Below the pieces are notes generated by a model that had not been told where the DNA came from, did no database searches, and worked only from the letters and a program-made list of their open reading frames with translations. A stretch of DNA of 64,000 bases, taken from positions 1,260,405 through 1,324,404 of the forward strand of contig CABFPE010000138.1 of the NCBI GenBank assembly GCA_900660155.1, written 5' to 3'. Below, piece after piece: positions 24,975 through 38,611 of the stretch (the stretch's first letter is position 1; each line of letters begins with the position of its first letter). Both the position numbers and the translations under genes were made by a program. Origin of the DNA: Hofstenia miamia (Eukaryota > Xenacoelomorpha > Acoela > Hofsteniidae).

Positions 24975-27157
24975 ATATATATTTGAATAGTTGATTTGTG
25001 TTTTCTCTGTAAATGTAATTCTTGAATTTCAGCCACTACAAATGTAACACTAAATCTATAATTTCGACCTATTTCATTTGTTTTATTCTTCTAATTTAAA
25101 CAAAAGATTAGCCTTAATCCGTTTTGCATATGGACATGAACATATCCATTTCATTCCATTTCCAGATTGTGAAATGGAAATATAATGAATATTTGCGGAA
25201 ATAAAATTTCAAAAAACAAACTTTCTCAACACCATAGAAAATGTTAAACACACCCTAAATGTGCTTAGCAAAATATAAACGTTTTAAGAACAGTAAAAAT
25301 TGAGTAAAAATTGTTATATAGTAACCAAAATACATTTACGGTTAAGTCATACAGAGTGTTGAACACTTTCTCCAAAATAGGAAGAGACTTGTATAAACTA
25401 CCAGGATAGTCAGTCTTAAAAAGGTATTTCATTTGTGCAATCTCTGCATGAACAAGAGAATTCAAAAGAACACATGATGAATACAGGTGAAAATTTTGTT
25501 AATGTGAACCTCATTGACTGAATATTTGCTTCAGCACACTGTTAGAACTAAAGCAGTTCTAGCTTCAATGCCTAAGTTAGCGTTCTGTGGCAAAGCAATT
25601 TTCTTAGCAGCAGCCGTGTGCAAAATAAATTTTGTACTTAGAGGGCAGTTGGCCATAAGACTTTGGATGTATCTGGCAGTTGGCTTTAAGCCTTTAGCCG
25701 TATCCGGCTGTTAGCTATGACATTTTCGCCGTAGTCAACGCTGTTTACCATTACTAAGTGCAATGCAAAGATTCAAGCATGCTCATACTTTGAACAATTA
25801 AAAAAAATCGTGAAAATTTTTAAGTTATAAAAACAACAATACAGATATATATCATGGAAACAAATTGTTCATCATAATGTTAAAAACATTTTAAGTAAGC
25901 AAATAACTAAAATTTCGTTAACATGGGCAGGGCAGGGCTGATTTTTTATTTTCCTCATCAAATAAACAGGTTTTCACATCCATTTTGTGTTGCAGGTGGA
26001 GCATGTAAATGTCTGACAATGAATGCAAATTGGGGATATAATGTGACCTTTCGTATTAACTAGTACTCTTCTACATGCATTAATTCATTAATAATCAAAG
26101 AGACATCACTAGTACTTTTAGAAATGAATTTTAGCTGGTATTTGGGTCGTAAAACAAAGTCTTTCACCATAGCCAACGGTTGGACGCGGCTACAGCCTGT
26201 TAACAGAATAGAACACCTGGTATATATATGGAAATATTTGCGCATGTTTAGAGCAATTCTAAAACTGCACCTAGTTCCATTTGTGACATCTAATATCAAA
26301 TAGCAATTTTGGTATGACCAATATATCGGTACATCTCTTTAGGGTGTAGCAACAAATCAATAATATAATTATTTACAGAATGTTAGTGATACATGACAGT
26401 TTACTGCATAAATTTTGCAATATATTGTGGCCATACATAGATGACTTTGATTTATTTAATTGTATTCTCTAAAAGTGTACTTTTATTGTGAACAATTCTG
26501 GAAATTTGAAATGTCCTTGGCTGAGGTAAGGTTCAAAAGTATTCCAAAATTCTATTATGTGTGCTTTAGCAGCTCCAACAAATAATGTCACCTATTAGCC
26601 CTGAATAGTAATTTTGGTACAACTTATAGTCAGCTTAGTCAACCACTAGTAGGGTTATGGAGGAGTACTCTGTCCCAAAAGTTTATGAGGTGTTGCTGAT
26701 ACATGACTAGGGCAAAATCCAATAAAACTAAGTGTTACTAGGATCAGCAAAATACTTGTCCTGCAGAACCATAATCACTAGTTCTAAGATGTTATGGAAT
26801 GATCTGGATATTTATGGAAAATTATGGAAATGGTTTTAAAATAGTTGTGGAAATAGAAGACAATTTAATTTCCATATGCAAGCCTTGCGTAAATGCAGCT
26901 TAATTAGTTTTTTAAGGAACTCTTTTAGTTGGCCTAAAAAATTTATTTAACTTTTTTTCTAAGCAGCTTTCCTTTCAGAAATTTACATTTAAATTTTCTA
27001 TTACTAATCTGTCGTTCTAGCCTTGAGAATATCATTAACGTTTGGTAGGTCTAACTTATTTTTATCTGATGCCATAGAAGAATCAACAAGTTGCAATATA
27101 AGCCAAGGTGTTAAATTCCAATCATTACCTAGTCAATCAATTTTCTATCCTATGTTT

Positions 27158-27362
27158 CAGGGGCGTATGCAGAATTTTCTAATAGGGGGACAACATCTCT
27201 GTTGTGATCCTACAAGTGACCAAAATCACAGTTAAGCTCTCGAAATGTATCAAAATATTCAAAAATAGACCTTCATTTCTAAATTATTTTAATTTTTTTT
27301 TCGAAAATGGTTTAATTTAACCAATCAAAATCGATTTTGAAGCCCCCTTCTGTACACCACTT
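27158..27362. mobile_element. Nested hAT MITE with 8-bp duplication
   Basis: The left end CAGGGGCGTATGCAGAA and the reverse-complemented right end AAGTGGTGTACAGAA are imperfect inverted repeats, each followed by a G-rich run. The octamers CTATGTTT (27150-27157) and CTATGTTC (27363-27370) match at seven of eight positions, as expected for an aged hAT target duplication. At 205 bp without coding sequence it is a MITE. It sits inside the larger hAT-like element, so it inserted later. Confidence 0.6.
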
Positions 27363-28506
27363 CTATGTTCTATTAATCTCATCTTTGTATTAGTTTGTAT
27401 TTGACATAATTTATTTTGCTTTAAACTATCATTTTAATATACCACTAAAAATTGGTCCAATATAAATTCAGCCTAGTGAAAGTCAGAATACAAAACACAT
27501 ATTTCCACTTTTCCTGTTGAAGCATTTGCATTCATGTGGCTGTTGTTTCCACCAAATGATCTCTGAGTAAGCTCAGAATGATCAAGAATTAGTTGCAAAC
27601 AATGATGAGTAATGACTGAATAGAAAAACTTTTGCTCTTATATTGTGAAATATATTTGAAAGAAAATCTGAAAATGGATAGTGTAATAAAAACTTATCAT
27701 TACAATTGAAGAATCAGTCATTGGTTTTTTATATGTGTAGTTGAAGTTTTCACATCATATTGATTTGTCAACTAAGTTTTGCTTATGTACATAGACTTTT
27801 AGCAGAAGCATTTTTACCATTGAATTAGGGTGGGGAACATTAAATGCTTTTAATTTTAAATGATTAATTTCAATATGATTGCGTGAGATGGACATTTGTT
27901 TTGAAGCTTAAATTGTTTTGTAATGAATATAGAATGTAATTTGAGACTACATGTAAGATATTTCTTATCATTTTGTCAACATTAGGAAATTTATAATTAC
28001 GATAGCAAAAAAGCAAAAGCAAAAATTTGTATAATCAAAAGATGTTAAAAATGCTCTGACAGTGATTTTTTTCCAGGGCAATTAATCGTAGTGTTTGACT
28101 GACATCGTTATTTCATTTTTCCCATGTTTGCTGATCAAATAATGAATTGATAAGCCCAATGTCAGGTACTTTTTTTGACCAACTTGCGTTTATAACAAAG
28201 GTAACAAGAGTGAACCTACCTTATGAAAAACTATTTGAATTTCAAATTGTATAGATTTTGTATCATTGTTTTTTAAGTAGAGCTGCGTGTTTTAATATAC
28301 ACCAGTCACCAAACATACACAATTATGTCTTAGATATTATTTTGTATATTTTAGTAATTATTATATTTGCTATCAAGATTGCATGTACATGTAATAGGCT
28401 TAAAGAAATAACCTGAGACGAATCTATTTGCAACTATTGAAGGGGCAGCAATTTTGCTAATGCACCCCCTCATATACTTTTTCTTGGTTGGGCCCCTGGC
28501 TCTTAG

Positions 28507-30933
28507 CATGCTAAATTTACAATTGAAATTAAAGGATAAAAAATTTCCAAATAAGTTCTATAAATTACAAACTGCTGCCATTCCATAACATTAAATTAAA
28601 TAAACAGAAGAGGTTTAAAAATTTATGTTATTAAATAAATATCTATTCTTAAATTCAACACTTATGCTCTGAAATTTTATATTTACAATATTACTATAAG
28701 CAAAGCAAAATTGACAAAAATGTTTAAATTTATGCAATATTTTAACTGACAGTGCTTTAAAAATGCTTTAAGCTGCTTTTTACAACTAGTCTATTCACAT
28801 AACGAATAACTTTGTGGATGCGTCTTTTTTCAAATTTCATTGAGCAAATACCTGCATTTATATATAATTCTTAATGCTCCTTTTTAATTAATCTATATAG
28901 TTTAGATTAACAAATATTTAATATATTGAGAGCCATTAGGGGACAGCTATACATATTCCATTCATCTACTTGTAATTCCATTTGTATTAAATTTCCAGCA
29001 ATGTAGGAATATAAATTTATATTTTGTAGAAATCCACTTTAAGAGATCCATTAAACTTACTGTCTCCATAATGTGGACATTCATTATATCATAATGCGCA
29101 GAACAACATCGAATACAATTTATTTGATTCGTCTAATTGAAGTAATGTAGGCTAACAATTTAATAATGAAGTTCTGTTAATCAGGTAAATTGGTTAGATA
29201 TTGTTCAAAACAGATTTGCAGGTAAATGTATTTTTCTAAAAGTGCTTTACATTTTACTTAAAAGAATAATCAATGAATTTCGACCAAACATTTATCTTTA
29301 CAATTTTGTTGTCAATCGATTCTTTACGGTTTGCTCAGAGTTATCTCAAGTAGTTCGAGTGAGTTTCAGAAACGAATGTGGTACACTGCTCTATGCAGTT
29401 TGGGAAGATAAATCTTTTAATGCTAAGCCCACTGTTTGAGTTAAATCAAATAGCCGTCGCCAGAATAAGAAAACTATTGAAACTTATGTTAAAATTTTCA
29501 ATCTATTTTATACGTTTTTTTATAATTTTTTAAGTGTTATATGTTTGCATTAGAATATTTACATGTATTTCATAAACTATTGCTTTAATAATGATGAACA
29601 GATAAAATAAACATTTATAATAAAAAATTCTAAATGCACTTAGAGTTCACATGAGGTTAAAAAGCAGCGTTAGGGTGACCTCGAAAAAACCATATAGACA
29701 TGTACTTTAGGAATACTTCTAAAATAGTGTATCTTTAAGTAGCTAAGAAAAATTTCTATTTGTCAAGGATACATTTGTTTAAGGCTTCTTTGGAAATTCA
29801 TATTATTAGTAGAAATTGATCATTTTGTTTTGACAAAGAAAATCAAATATGCAAATGTATTTTAGTGCCGATAGCAATGTAGCAATTTTTTTCTACGATC
29901 GATCAATACATAATTAATCATTAACTATTGGGATAGTTATCCTACGAATATCAATATAGTAAGAGCTCCTTTTCACGAAAAAATAATGACTGTAAAATCC
30001 TGAATCATTTGAAATAGGTTTAGAGGTGGCGTATGCTCAATGGACTTTGCCAGTATTACGGAAATATACTATTTTTGTTAAAACAGTTAATTGTGAGGTA
30101 ACGTAAAGTACTTTTAGGGATCTCATTAGCACTTAGCATACAAATGACAGTGAGCAATAAATATATATATATATATATATCGATGCTTAGATTAAGAATG
30201 ACCTGCATCATTTCAGAATTTTGAAATTTAACATCCATATATTCATTTCTAAAATATTTTTGAAAATGTGTATTAATTCAATTGTTCTAATTTATACTTG
30301 AATGTTAATTATGTATTTTTCTGCATTTATATATTTGTCGCATCATTAGCTGAACAGAATATTCGAAATGATGAATTTCCATTCAAATTACTTCCTAATT
30401 ACGCCATCAAAACGCATTGAAGGGGAGGACGGCTTTGATTTGCAAGCACTTCTTCGCTCCCATATAGCATTCCAAAGGTTTGCAAAAAAAAATTCAAATA
30501 GAACCCATATTTCTGTAATTCGGAGACTAGAAATCCTTTGATCAATTGCTGGAATTCCGACCATTCCTAGCCAGGGTGTCATTAGAAAAATTGAGAATCT
30601 ATTCTTGTAATTGTTAAGCAACAGTAATCAAAAGAGACAGTATTTTAGAAAAGAGTTCAATTTCTCTAGGATATTGCACATATCAACGGGGTAAACAGCA
30701 GAACACCAGTGAAATCAGTATCAGAAGTTGATATTTTGGGGGTGAATCACCTAATGCCAAGAAACTGTCAACACTTGACAGTACTTCATGCATCACACAT
30801 GATGGATGCTGAATTCCAAATACAGATCCTAAATTTAAACAATTTGATCTTATTTCAACTTCGAAATCGCGTAGATGAATGGATTACGAGATATTGACAA
30901 CTGTTTTAGCAAAGGTTGATATTAAGGTTTAAT

Positions 30934-30968
<35 letters not shown>

Positions 30969-32562
30969 CTTACACTTAACTGAATCATATGTTTTCACAT
31001 AAAATGGCCACAGGACTGTATAGCTTTAGCCCATATTGCAGGCTTATCCTATCCGACTCCATCCCACCTGTCAATACATTTCATTCAAATTTTGGCATCA
31101 ATTCTTAAACTTTTCTACAATAAAAAAGAAGTGCTTAAATCTAGAATGGAAGGCAAATATATCTTAGAAATTATTAAATGTGAGTGACATTAAGAAAAAA
31201 ACATCTCCAAATGCATTCAGTAATGTGTACCCAAAAATATACGCATAGTATATTAATTTTAAAGCTTGGGTTTCGGTGGATATTTCATGATATTTTTGTT
31301 GGATATTTCAGTCGCAAAAATGGAATTTCGCAAATAGAAATGAAATATTATAGTAATAAATTTCAAAATTCCTTATTTAGTTGAAAGTCACAAGATGTTT
31401 TAGCTTAAATTTCTGAATGAAGACAAAATTTTAAAATTTGGGAGAACATTGAAACAAAATTATTTGTGCACTTCAATTACCAAAAGCAAAGTTTGGCATC
31501 TTATCGGATTCTAGCAATCAACTACCCTTGTCTCAGTATAACGACAGCTTTCTCTAACATCTGATGAAAGTGATTATTACAATGAGCAGTATAATTTCAA
31601 GAAAAATTTATTTTAAAAATTTCTATTAAATGTTAAAAATTATAATCATTCCCGTAGCCCCCTAGTATTGGCCTACATTGCTACACATATGTCAACAAGA
31701 TTAATAATGTTCTGATATCTAAAACAACGGAATAGTAATTTCGTTTTGATTTAAACATTAAGTCCCTTAGAAATTTGGATTGCGGAGGTTTACGTTAGAT
31801 CTATGTATTTTTCATTGTAAACCAATTTCATTCATTGAAGTAATTGTAGTCATTCATTGGAAATAAGAAGTTTTTCTGAGAGCGAAATAATGTAGCTTAT
31901 GCAAGTCATTATTTTAATGATTTTGAAGCGTATTCAAAGCAATGCCTTTGTGAATAACACAAAAAGCCATTTCTATGAGTCAAAAAGATGTTGAAATACA
32001 ATGTTTGCTTATAAGAATCTGCATGCAATCTGTGAAATTTGAATTTTTTGATGTGCTCAAAACAGTTGTTAATAGAAACACATCGCCTTTATTAATCTGG
32101 CCTTGCAAAAATACTTAAATTTAATTAATTAAAAAATTCAAGTAATTCCGAAGTTATGTTACGTCTACATCACATATTCTTGTCTATAAACATTTTAAAG
32201 TAACTTTTCTGAAAAATGCTCTTGTCAGTTTTAATTTCGTAAAAAAGCACAGCAAATAAATGTTATTTCTCAGTTTGAATAAACAAAAAATTTGTGACAT
32301 ATAGCACGTATTAATTAGAATTAAGAATTTGCCTTTACAGTGCATTACTAGAAATCAATTTAGCGAATTTGAGAAATAAACGCATTATGAAAAAATATTA
32401 AAATATTGTCACACTCTTTTTACTCAATCTATTAAAACTTATTTATTGTAAAATCCATGTTTCTGGGGTATATTGTCGTGTTGCATTGTAAATTGTGCTC
32501 AGTAACTGGAAGACGGATTGTGTACATAAAATTGCTTTGATATAAAGAAATTAATATGAGTC
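28507..32562. other. AT-rich non-coding stretch
   Basis: Short (AT)n runs lie at 30160-30180 and 30940-30967. A GC-richer patch at 30401-30600 has an open plus-strand frame containing EGEDGFDLQALLRSHIAF and a minus-strand frame of 77 codons, neither recognised. Other frames (29242-29439, 30709-30897, 31184-31384, plus) carry no domain. Confidence 0.5.
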
Positions 32563-33937
32563 TTGTAAAAATTAATCGTATGTGAAAATTGGAACTAAAA
32601 AACTGCTATTTTTGTGGAAATAGCTTTCCACGGTTTTCAGCAGAGGCGCACTTTTGGAGGGGCATAGAACAATTTCTCCCCATTTTTAGATATTCAATCA
32701 ATTTTTTTTGTTTTATAATAAAGTATTTCATGAAAAATTTTAAAAATTTAAGAACTAAAGTGTTAAAATACAACTTCACAACTAGGGGCAGGCGAATATT
32801 TTAAAATAAGAGTAGACAATAGCCGAGCGGACATCAATTTTTCAATATTGTAGAACGATTATTCCCAAAATTTGCAAAATGTATGAAATGTATTCTGAAA
32901 TGGATTTCTTCATTTATGGCTCTTATCGTATATTGCCCTAATCTCACTGAAACAATTAGTTCTAATAATGTATATGAAAATGTAATTGCCTTCTACTTTC
33001 TTTCCACTAGCCACAACTATTTCATAAGCATTTCCACATTTTTTCATATTTTTACATACATTTCTACATCCTTCCATAACTGAAATTGAAACTCACTTCA
33101 AAAACGAGCTACGATTGGTTAAAGCTGCTAAGACATGCATAATAGAATGCTCAAAAGCAATTTTGCTGAGTTTCAGTCGAGACTGTTTCAATTTCATTTC
33201 CATTCATTTTTCAGTTAATTTCAGTTGTCGTTCTGTTTAAAATCAAAAANTTGTAAAAATTAATCGTATGTGAAAATTGGAACTAAAAAACTGCTATTTT
33301 TGTGGAAATAGCTTTCCACGGTTTTCAGCAGAGGCGCACTTTTGGAGGGGCATAGAACAATTTCTCCCCATTTTTAGATATTCAATCAATTTTTTTTGTT
33401 TTATAATAAAGTATTTCATGAAAAATTTTAAAAATTTAAGAACTAAAGTGTTAAAATACAACTTCACAACTAGGGGCAGGCGAATATTTTAAAATAAGAG
33501 TAGACAATAGCCGAGCGGACATCAATTTTTCAATATTGTAGAACGATTATTCCCAAAATTTGCAAAATGTATGAAATGTATTCTGAAATGGATTTCTTCA
33601 TTTATGGCTCTTATCGTATATTGCCCTAATCTCACTGAAACAATTAGTTCTAATAATGTATATGAAAATGTAATTGCCTTCTACTTTCTTTCCACTAGCC
33701 ACAACTATTTCATAAGCATTTCCACATTTTTTCATATTTTTACATACATTTCTACATCCTTCCATAACTGAAATTGAAACTCACTTCAAAAACGAGCTAC
33801 GATTGGTTAAAGCTGCTAAGACATGCATAATAGAATGCTCAAAAGCAATTTTGCTGAGTTTCAGTCGAGACTGTTTCAATTTCATTTCCATTCATTTTTC
33901 AGTTAATTTCAGTTGTCGTTCTGTTTAAAATCAAAAA
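32563..33937. repeat. Identical 687-bp duplication around a one-base gap
   Basis: The segment 32563-33249 recurs at 33251-33937, apparently without differences, separated by one N at 33250. The translated frames in the two copies are identical. Perfect identity plus a token gap points to unmerged overlapping contig ends rather than genuine tandem duplication. The segment itself is AT-rich. It carries a hAT-like CAGAGGCGCACTTTTGGAGG end (about 32641) without a convincing partner. Confidence 0.85.
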
Positions 33938-34344
33938 ACAGTGCTCAAGAATTAAGATTAAATATTTTATTTGCATGTGTGGTAAACATTTTGCACAAAA
34001 CTGCTATGAATAACTTATTCCGTGTGAGTAAGTGCGGGCAAACACATACACTTTTGAAACAGAAATAGTAATACCTATTGGATATTACAAATTAGTCCAG
34101 TCCTAAAATATCAGAAATCATGAGCGATAATTCCTATATTTACGCATGGAATCTAAAGTTCCGTTAGCTGTATCAACACGATTATTTAGTCAATGTGGTT
34201 TTTAAAACTAAACTACGATTGACTTTGTATTTTCCCTGCTTTATTGAATTCTGCTTACAAATTTTAAGCAGAATGGTCAAATAATAGAAGTCTGTTGAAC
34301 TGTCGACAAGTTTCGCCTATTTTGGTTACTTGAATACCTGTTGC

Positions 34345-35145
34345 CGAGAGCGGATACAGACGGTGGGGGCGAAGGGGGCCGGACCCCCTCTAAAATAAAA
34401 ATAGTTGGTTAAATTGGTAGAAAAAATTACAAACAAATTATTTTTTACCCAATATGGTGCATCAAATTATTGTATTCAAATTCAATAATATGGGCGGACT
34501 TCACCAACATACACCTTCCTTCAAAATTACAAGAAGCACTTCTGTGACTTTTTCGAAATTTTAAAATTTCATTAATTTTTGCAGGATCTTTGCATTTTTA
34601 GATGTTAGATTTTCTTGAATTTTACCAAAATATTCAACAAAATTTGACGACTCAGTACACATTCATAATTTTATGTGAACATTTTGTACTTTACTTAATC
34701 CTATGTCATTATAAATGCACTAAAAATTTCTCATTTGTAGTGCACAACGAAATACTACACTTTGAAATACATAATGTATTCAATTTAGTGAATACTTTTG
34801 TGAAAAATATTAGACGAAAATACCGTTGTTTCTAAAAATAATCATATTTTGTTGAAAAGTTTAATACAATTTCACGCAATTGCCTGATATGAATATTCCT
34901 ACTTTGGGCTAAAAACAATGAAATAATTAAAATTTATAAAAAATTCTGTGGGTCTTTAGAAGTTGCAAAAATTGTATATTTGCATTTTTGGAGCAGTAAA
35001 TGATGGTGAAGTTCACAAAAAATTCTAAATTTAAAATTAAAAATCCAATTCAATACCTTTTAACCAGCCGTAGTACCGAATTATGCACTTAGCCTTTAAT
35101 TTTGCATCGGGCACCCTCTAAAAAATATTTCTGCATCCGCCACTA
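34345..35145. mobile_element. hAT MITE with exact target duplication
   Basis: The left end CGAGAGCGGATACAGA and the reverse-complemented right end TAGTGGCGGATGCAGA match at 12 of 16 positions and carry the GCGGAT.CAGA signature common to hAT-type MITEs. The octamer CCTGTTGC is present exactly on both sides (34337-34344 and 35146-35153). Subterminal regions contain the usual GGGGG/CCCCC tracts. The 801-bp interior has one 77-codon frame (34602-34835) without transposase features, so the element is non-autonomous. Confidence 0.75.
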
Positions 35146-35153
35146 CCTGTTGC

Positions 35154-38100
35154 TATTGTTTTTCAAAATTTTATTTAATTAAATTTAGGGTACGTAGAAT
35201 ATTGGAATGCTTAATTTCATTTTTGTATTTGTATTTCCAATATTTCCATTAAATTCCGATTGCATCAAATGATTTCCATTTCCAATCTATTTTCACTTCT
35301 ATCAAGAATGAAATGGAGTAGAAATTCCCACCTCCATATGTAACCTAGCCAATTACAAAATAGGTTAGTGGTGTATCAGGCTTTTAAGAATTACATTAGT
35401 TCGATGGAAGATCCTTCTGTTTGTGTATGCGTTTGCATGTATATGCTGTGTGCATTAACTGCATGCAAATTGCCACATAATCACCAAAACGTGAGGAAAT
35501 TAGACGACGCGTTTAAAGTACAAACGAAGTTAGCTTCAATGGAAGTATGCTTTCAAATTTGAAAATATAAAATTCCAAAATTTAATTCTAATTTGCTGCA
35601 GCAATCAATTTATTTGTTAATTTAAATACAAATTAAAGAAATATATTAATTTTTCATCAAATATTCCGAAAATTCCCGCTGCTTCATAATTTATGTTAAT
35701 TAAATGGTATTCTGTACTTTCGCACATTTTTCTAGAGCTTGACATTTGATAAAAGCAATTAACAACGCACTTTACTAATTAGAAATTGCGTGCTGCTTTA
35801 ATTTGTGACTGGCCTCGTCTTTTAATTTGAGAAAATTTATTTTATGTGTTGTGCCAATTTTCAAAGAATTTTTCTGAAAAATGTTGAATAAAAATTCTAA
35901 TAGTCAGAAAGTCCCTTCTCATTATACAGTTACTTAAATAATCTATAGTAAGGAATATAAATACAACTACTGACTTCAAATGGAGGCATCTAGAGATAAA
36001 TCAGGTAGATAAATATCATCAGTTATTGCTATATGCAAATTTCGCTAACAAGAATCTTCAAGGACCTTATGATTTCATAATAAGTTACTTAAAAACATTT
36101 GAATCAACCTGGAATTTTATATTTCAAATCCTTAGCATCTTATGTTATTTTAAGAAGCTGCAATAATAACTATATAAGTTGATACTTCAGATTTTTCTAA
36201 TCTGGGATCCTTAATAGACAATGTATGTATTCTGGACCGGCATATAAGGGAAATGGACTCATTGCTATGTGTTCTTGTATTTTTTTAACCTTAAATAACC
36301 ATAATTTTTAATAATGAATTTTAGTGCTAACTGGGCTAACTAGGAATATAAATATATATAAATTGAGATTCTGTTTAGATGATTTTTTGTGGGGAGCACT
36401 TCATTAAATTTTGCATACCGTCATAATAAATAATATTACACTTAGGCCAAACAATTTTCAGCATTTCGGTGAATGTGTGCTTAGTTCATTAAACTAATAC
36501 TTTCCCTTTAAGAACACAGTTATACTATTTAAATATTAAAATATTAGAGTAAAAAATTGAATAGCGCTGATCAGCAATTTTATGTTTAGCAATTACCGTA
36601 AAAATGGAGGAAGAACATAAACCAATTATCGAGAGAAATTAAATTTTCTAATAATGTTTATATTAATATTTTAATAGAAATCCTTTAGATATTGCAAGGG
36701 TGTGTAGTATTTAACATTACTTCAAAAGAGTATGAAATTTTCTGTGTTGTAAGTTTTAAAGCATACTAGGTAATTGCTATATTAGGTTCTAAAATATTAG
36801 TCAAAAGAATGGGTGTATTAAGGTTTGTAAAATTTTGGCATCGGACCCATTCAGTTAGTGGAACTTTTTATGAGTAGATTACGAATCAAACCTTTGTTTA
36901 GTTCCAGGTTTCAGTTATGTATTGTGTACACAACACAATACAATATGTTGTGTTTTGTTGTTTAGAATTTTAAGTTCTATTGTGTGTACACAACACAATC
37001 TGTTGTGTGGGCGATAAAAATTCAGCTTCATTAAATTTCCAGTTTTGTATAAATTTGGTCATTATATTATTTGTATATCTTCAAATTAATTAACAAACTA
37101 GTTATTGTGTTATTTATGCCATGTAAATTATATTCCCTTTGGTTATTAATATTGTCAAAACGCATATAGTTTTCAAAATATTTTTTTAACAAATTTATAC
37201 AAATATTTCTATAATTTTAGAGTTTTCCCTCCTATGAGAACTCTTTCATTATGTCTAGTCTATAGATGTGTAAGCTAAGTATAGTCACATAAACGTGGAA
37301 TAGTTGTGTGAATGCTCACATGCCAATTAGAATTGCACATTGCTTTAATTTTTAAAATAAATATAGGTTACTCTATTGGGAACAGCTAAATAAAATATAT
37401 ATAATGTAACTATTTTGCAGTTATTTTTAGTCAAAGTGTAATATTAATTTCAATCGTAAAAAAGCAGTATTTGAGAACTTCATTCAACCCCACCTATTAC
37501 TCTAAGGATTTTATAAGAATATTAGGCAAAAATCAAACATTTGATAAAGATTGATAAGGTAAATCATGTTCAAAATACAGCAAACCTTATTATATGTAAA
37601 AACTGTTAATACTCTTTTGAATAGCTAATTTTAGCTTACCATGTGAATTTATACACTAAGTATTAGACATTTTACAAAGGGATGTAACCTTACCTAATCA
37701 GATTAGTACCATGTATTTTGCTTAAGATGTTAATGCCAACATTTTTAAAGACCACCTGCTGCGGGAAACAATTTTAACAATTCTAGCTATATCCGAAATC
37801 TTTCCATATGTTTTGTACAAAATAGCATTCACATTACCTGATCAGATAGCTAAAAATTTTAGCTCAAGAATCGATTTATTAAATCAACTATTTACCATAT
37901 GGTTTAAAAAACAGGAGACTTAACCATCCCAATCCTATGAGAAATACAAATTCCCTCACAATGCAAAATCTTAATAAAATTGTTTAAATATTGACAAAAT
38001 ATCAAAGTTTCAACTATAAATGATTGGAATTAATGGATTCGTTTAAACAATGTTGCCTTTTAAAGAAATTATCTAATATCTTTTAAAAAATGACATTTGC

Positions 38101-38578
38101 ATCCTTCCTAATTTTAAAAAGAAATAAGTAAGTGGACGCCATAACAGCATAGAGTTATTAAGCAATTTAGTCTTTAATTTTGCTTGAGTATTGAACAAAA
38201 TTAGCAAACGTTAGTTGTAATGAAAGTTAAAATCTTGTTGGGGTGGAAGAGAATGATAATTTTCTCTAACATTATTAAATGTTATTGTTCAATTGGAATT
38301 GTAAAAACTTCCTTGCAGAGCCGAGTTTTTTAAATGAGATTGGTATGATAACAAAGTGTTTGTTAATTAATGAAAGTTTGAGCTACATCATGTTGATTAC
38401 AAAATAGAAAAATAGAAAAAATTCATATTCATGATTTTTCCTATACATGCTTGTATTTTTGGATCATGCATTTCAAATTTTACGAAATTCTGCTAAAAAT
38501 GTATTCTTTGTTTAACAAAAAAATTAACTGAAAATGCCGTTGAGGTGGTTATAAGTTTTTTTTATTGTGAGATCGTCG
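35154..38578. other. AT-rich non-coding stretch with a palindrome pair
   Basis: Two related palindromes, ATTGTGTACACAACACAAT (36921-36939) and ATTGTGTGTACACAACACAA (36979-36998, followed by T), sit 58 bp apart with further TTGTGT half-sites between and after them. No gene is recognisable. A 64-codon frame at 35368-35562 lacks any domain. Confidence 0.5.
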
Positions 38579-38609
<31 letters not shown>

Positions 38610-38611
38610 TA
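38579..38611. repeat. (ATT)n tail of the minus-strand LINE
   Basis: About ten AAT units on the plus strand, equal to ATT on the LINE's own strand, directly after its 3' hairpin. Confidence 0.95.

Larger units (their letters stand above)
24647..28498. mobile_element. Large non-autonomous hAT-like element
   Basis: The left end reads CAAGGGCCCAGC and the right end, reverse-complemented, reads CAGGGGCCCAAC. Both continue into a G-rich run followed by GTGCA or GATGCA. The octamer GCTCTTAG flanks the element exactly on both sides (24639-24646 and 28499-28506), the 8-bp duplication expected of hAT transposons. The span is 3,852 bp including a 164-bp gap-associated duplication. No reading frame inside shows a hAT transposase domain, so this is a deletion derivative or a composite that captured other sequence. 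A second hAT-type MITE lies nested at 27158-27362. Confidence 0.65.

Noticed and set aside
32589-33771. Two pairs of identical small proteins suggesting a tandem gene family
   Set aside because: Explained by the identical 687-bp gap-associated duplication; the frames have no domain.
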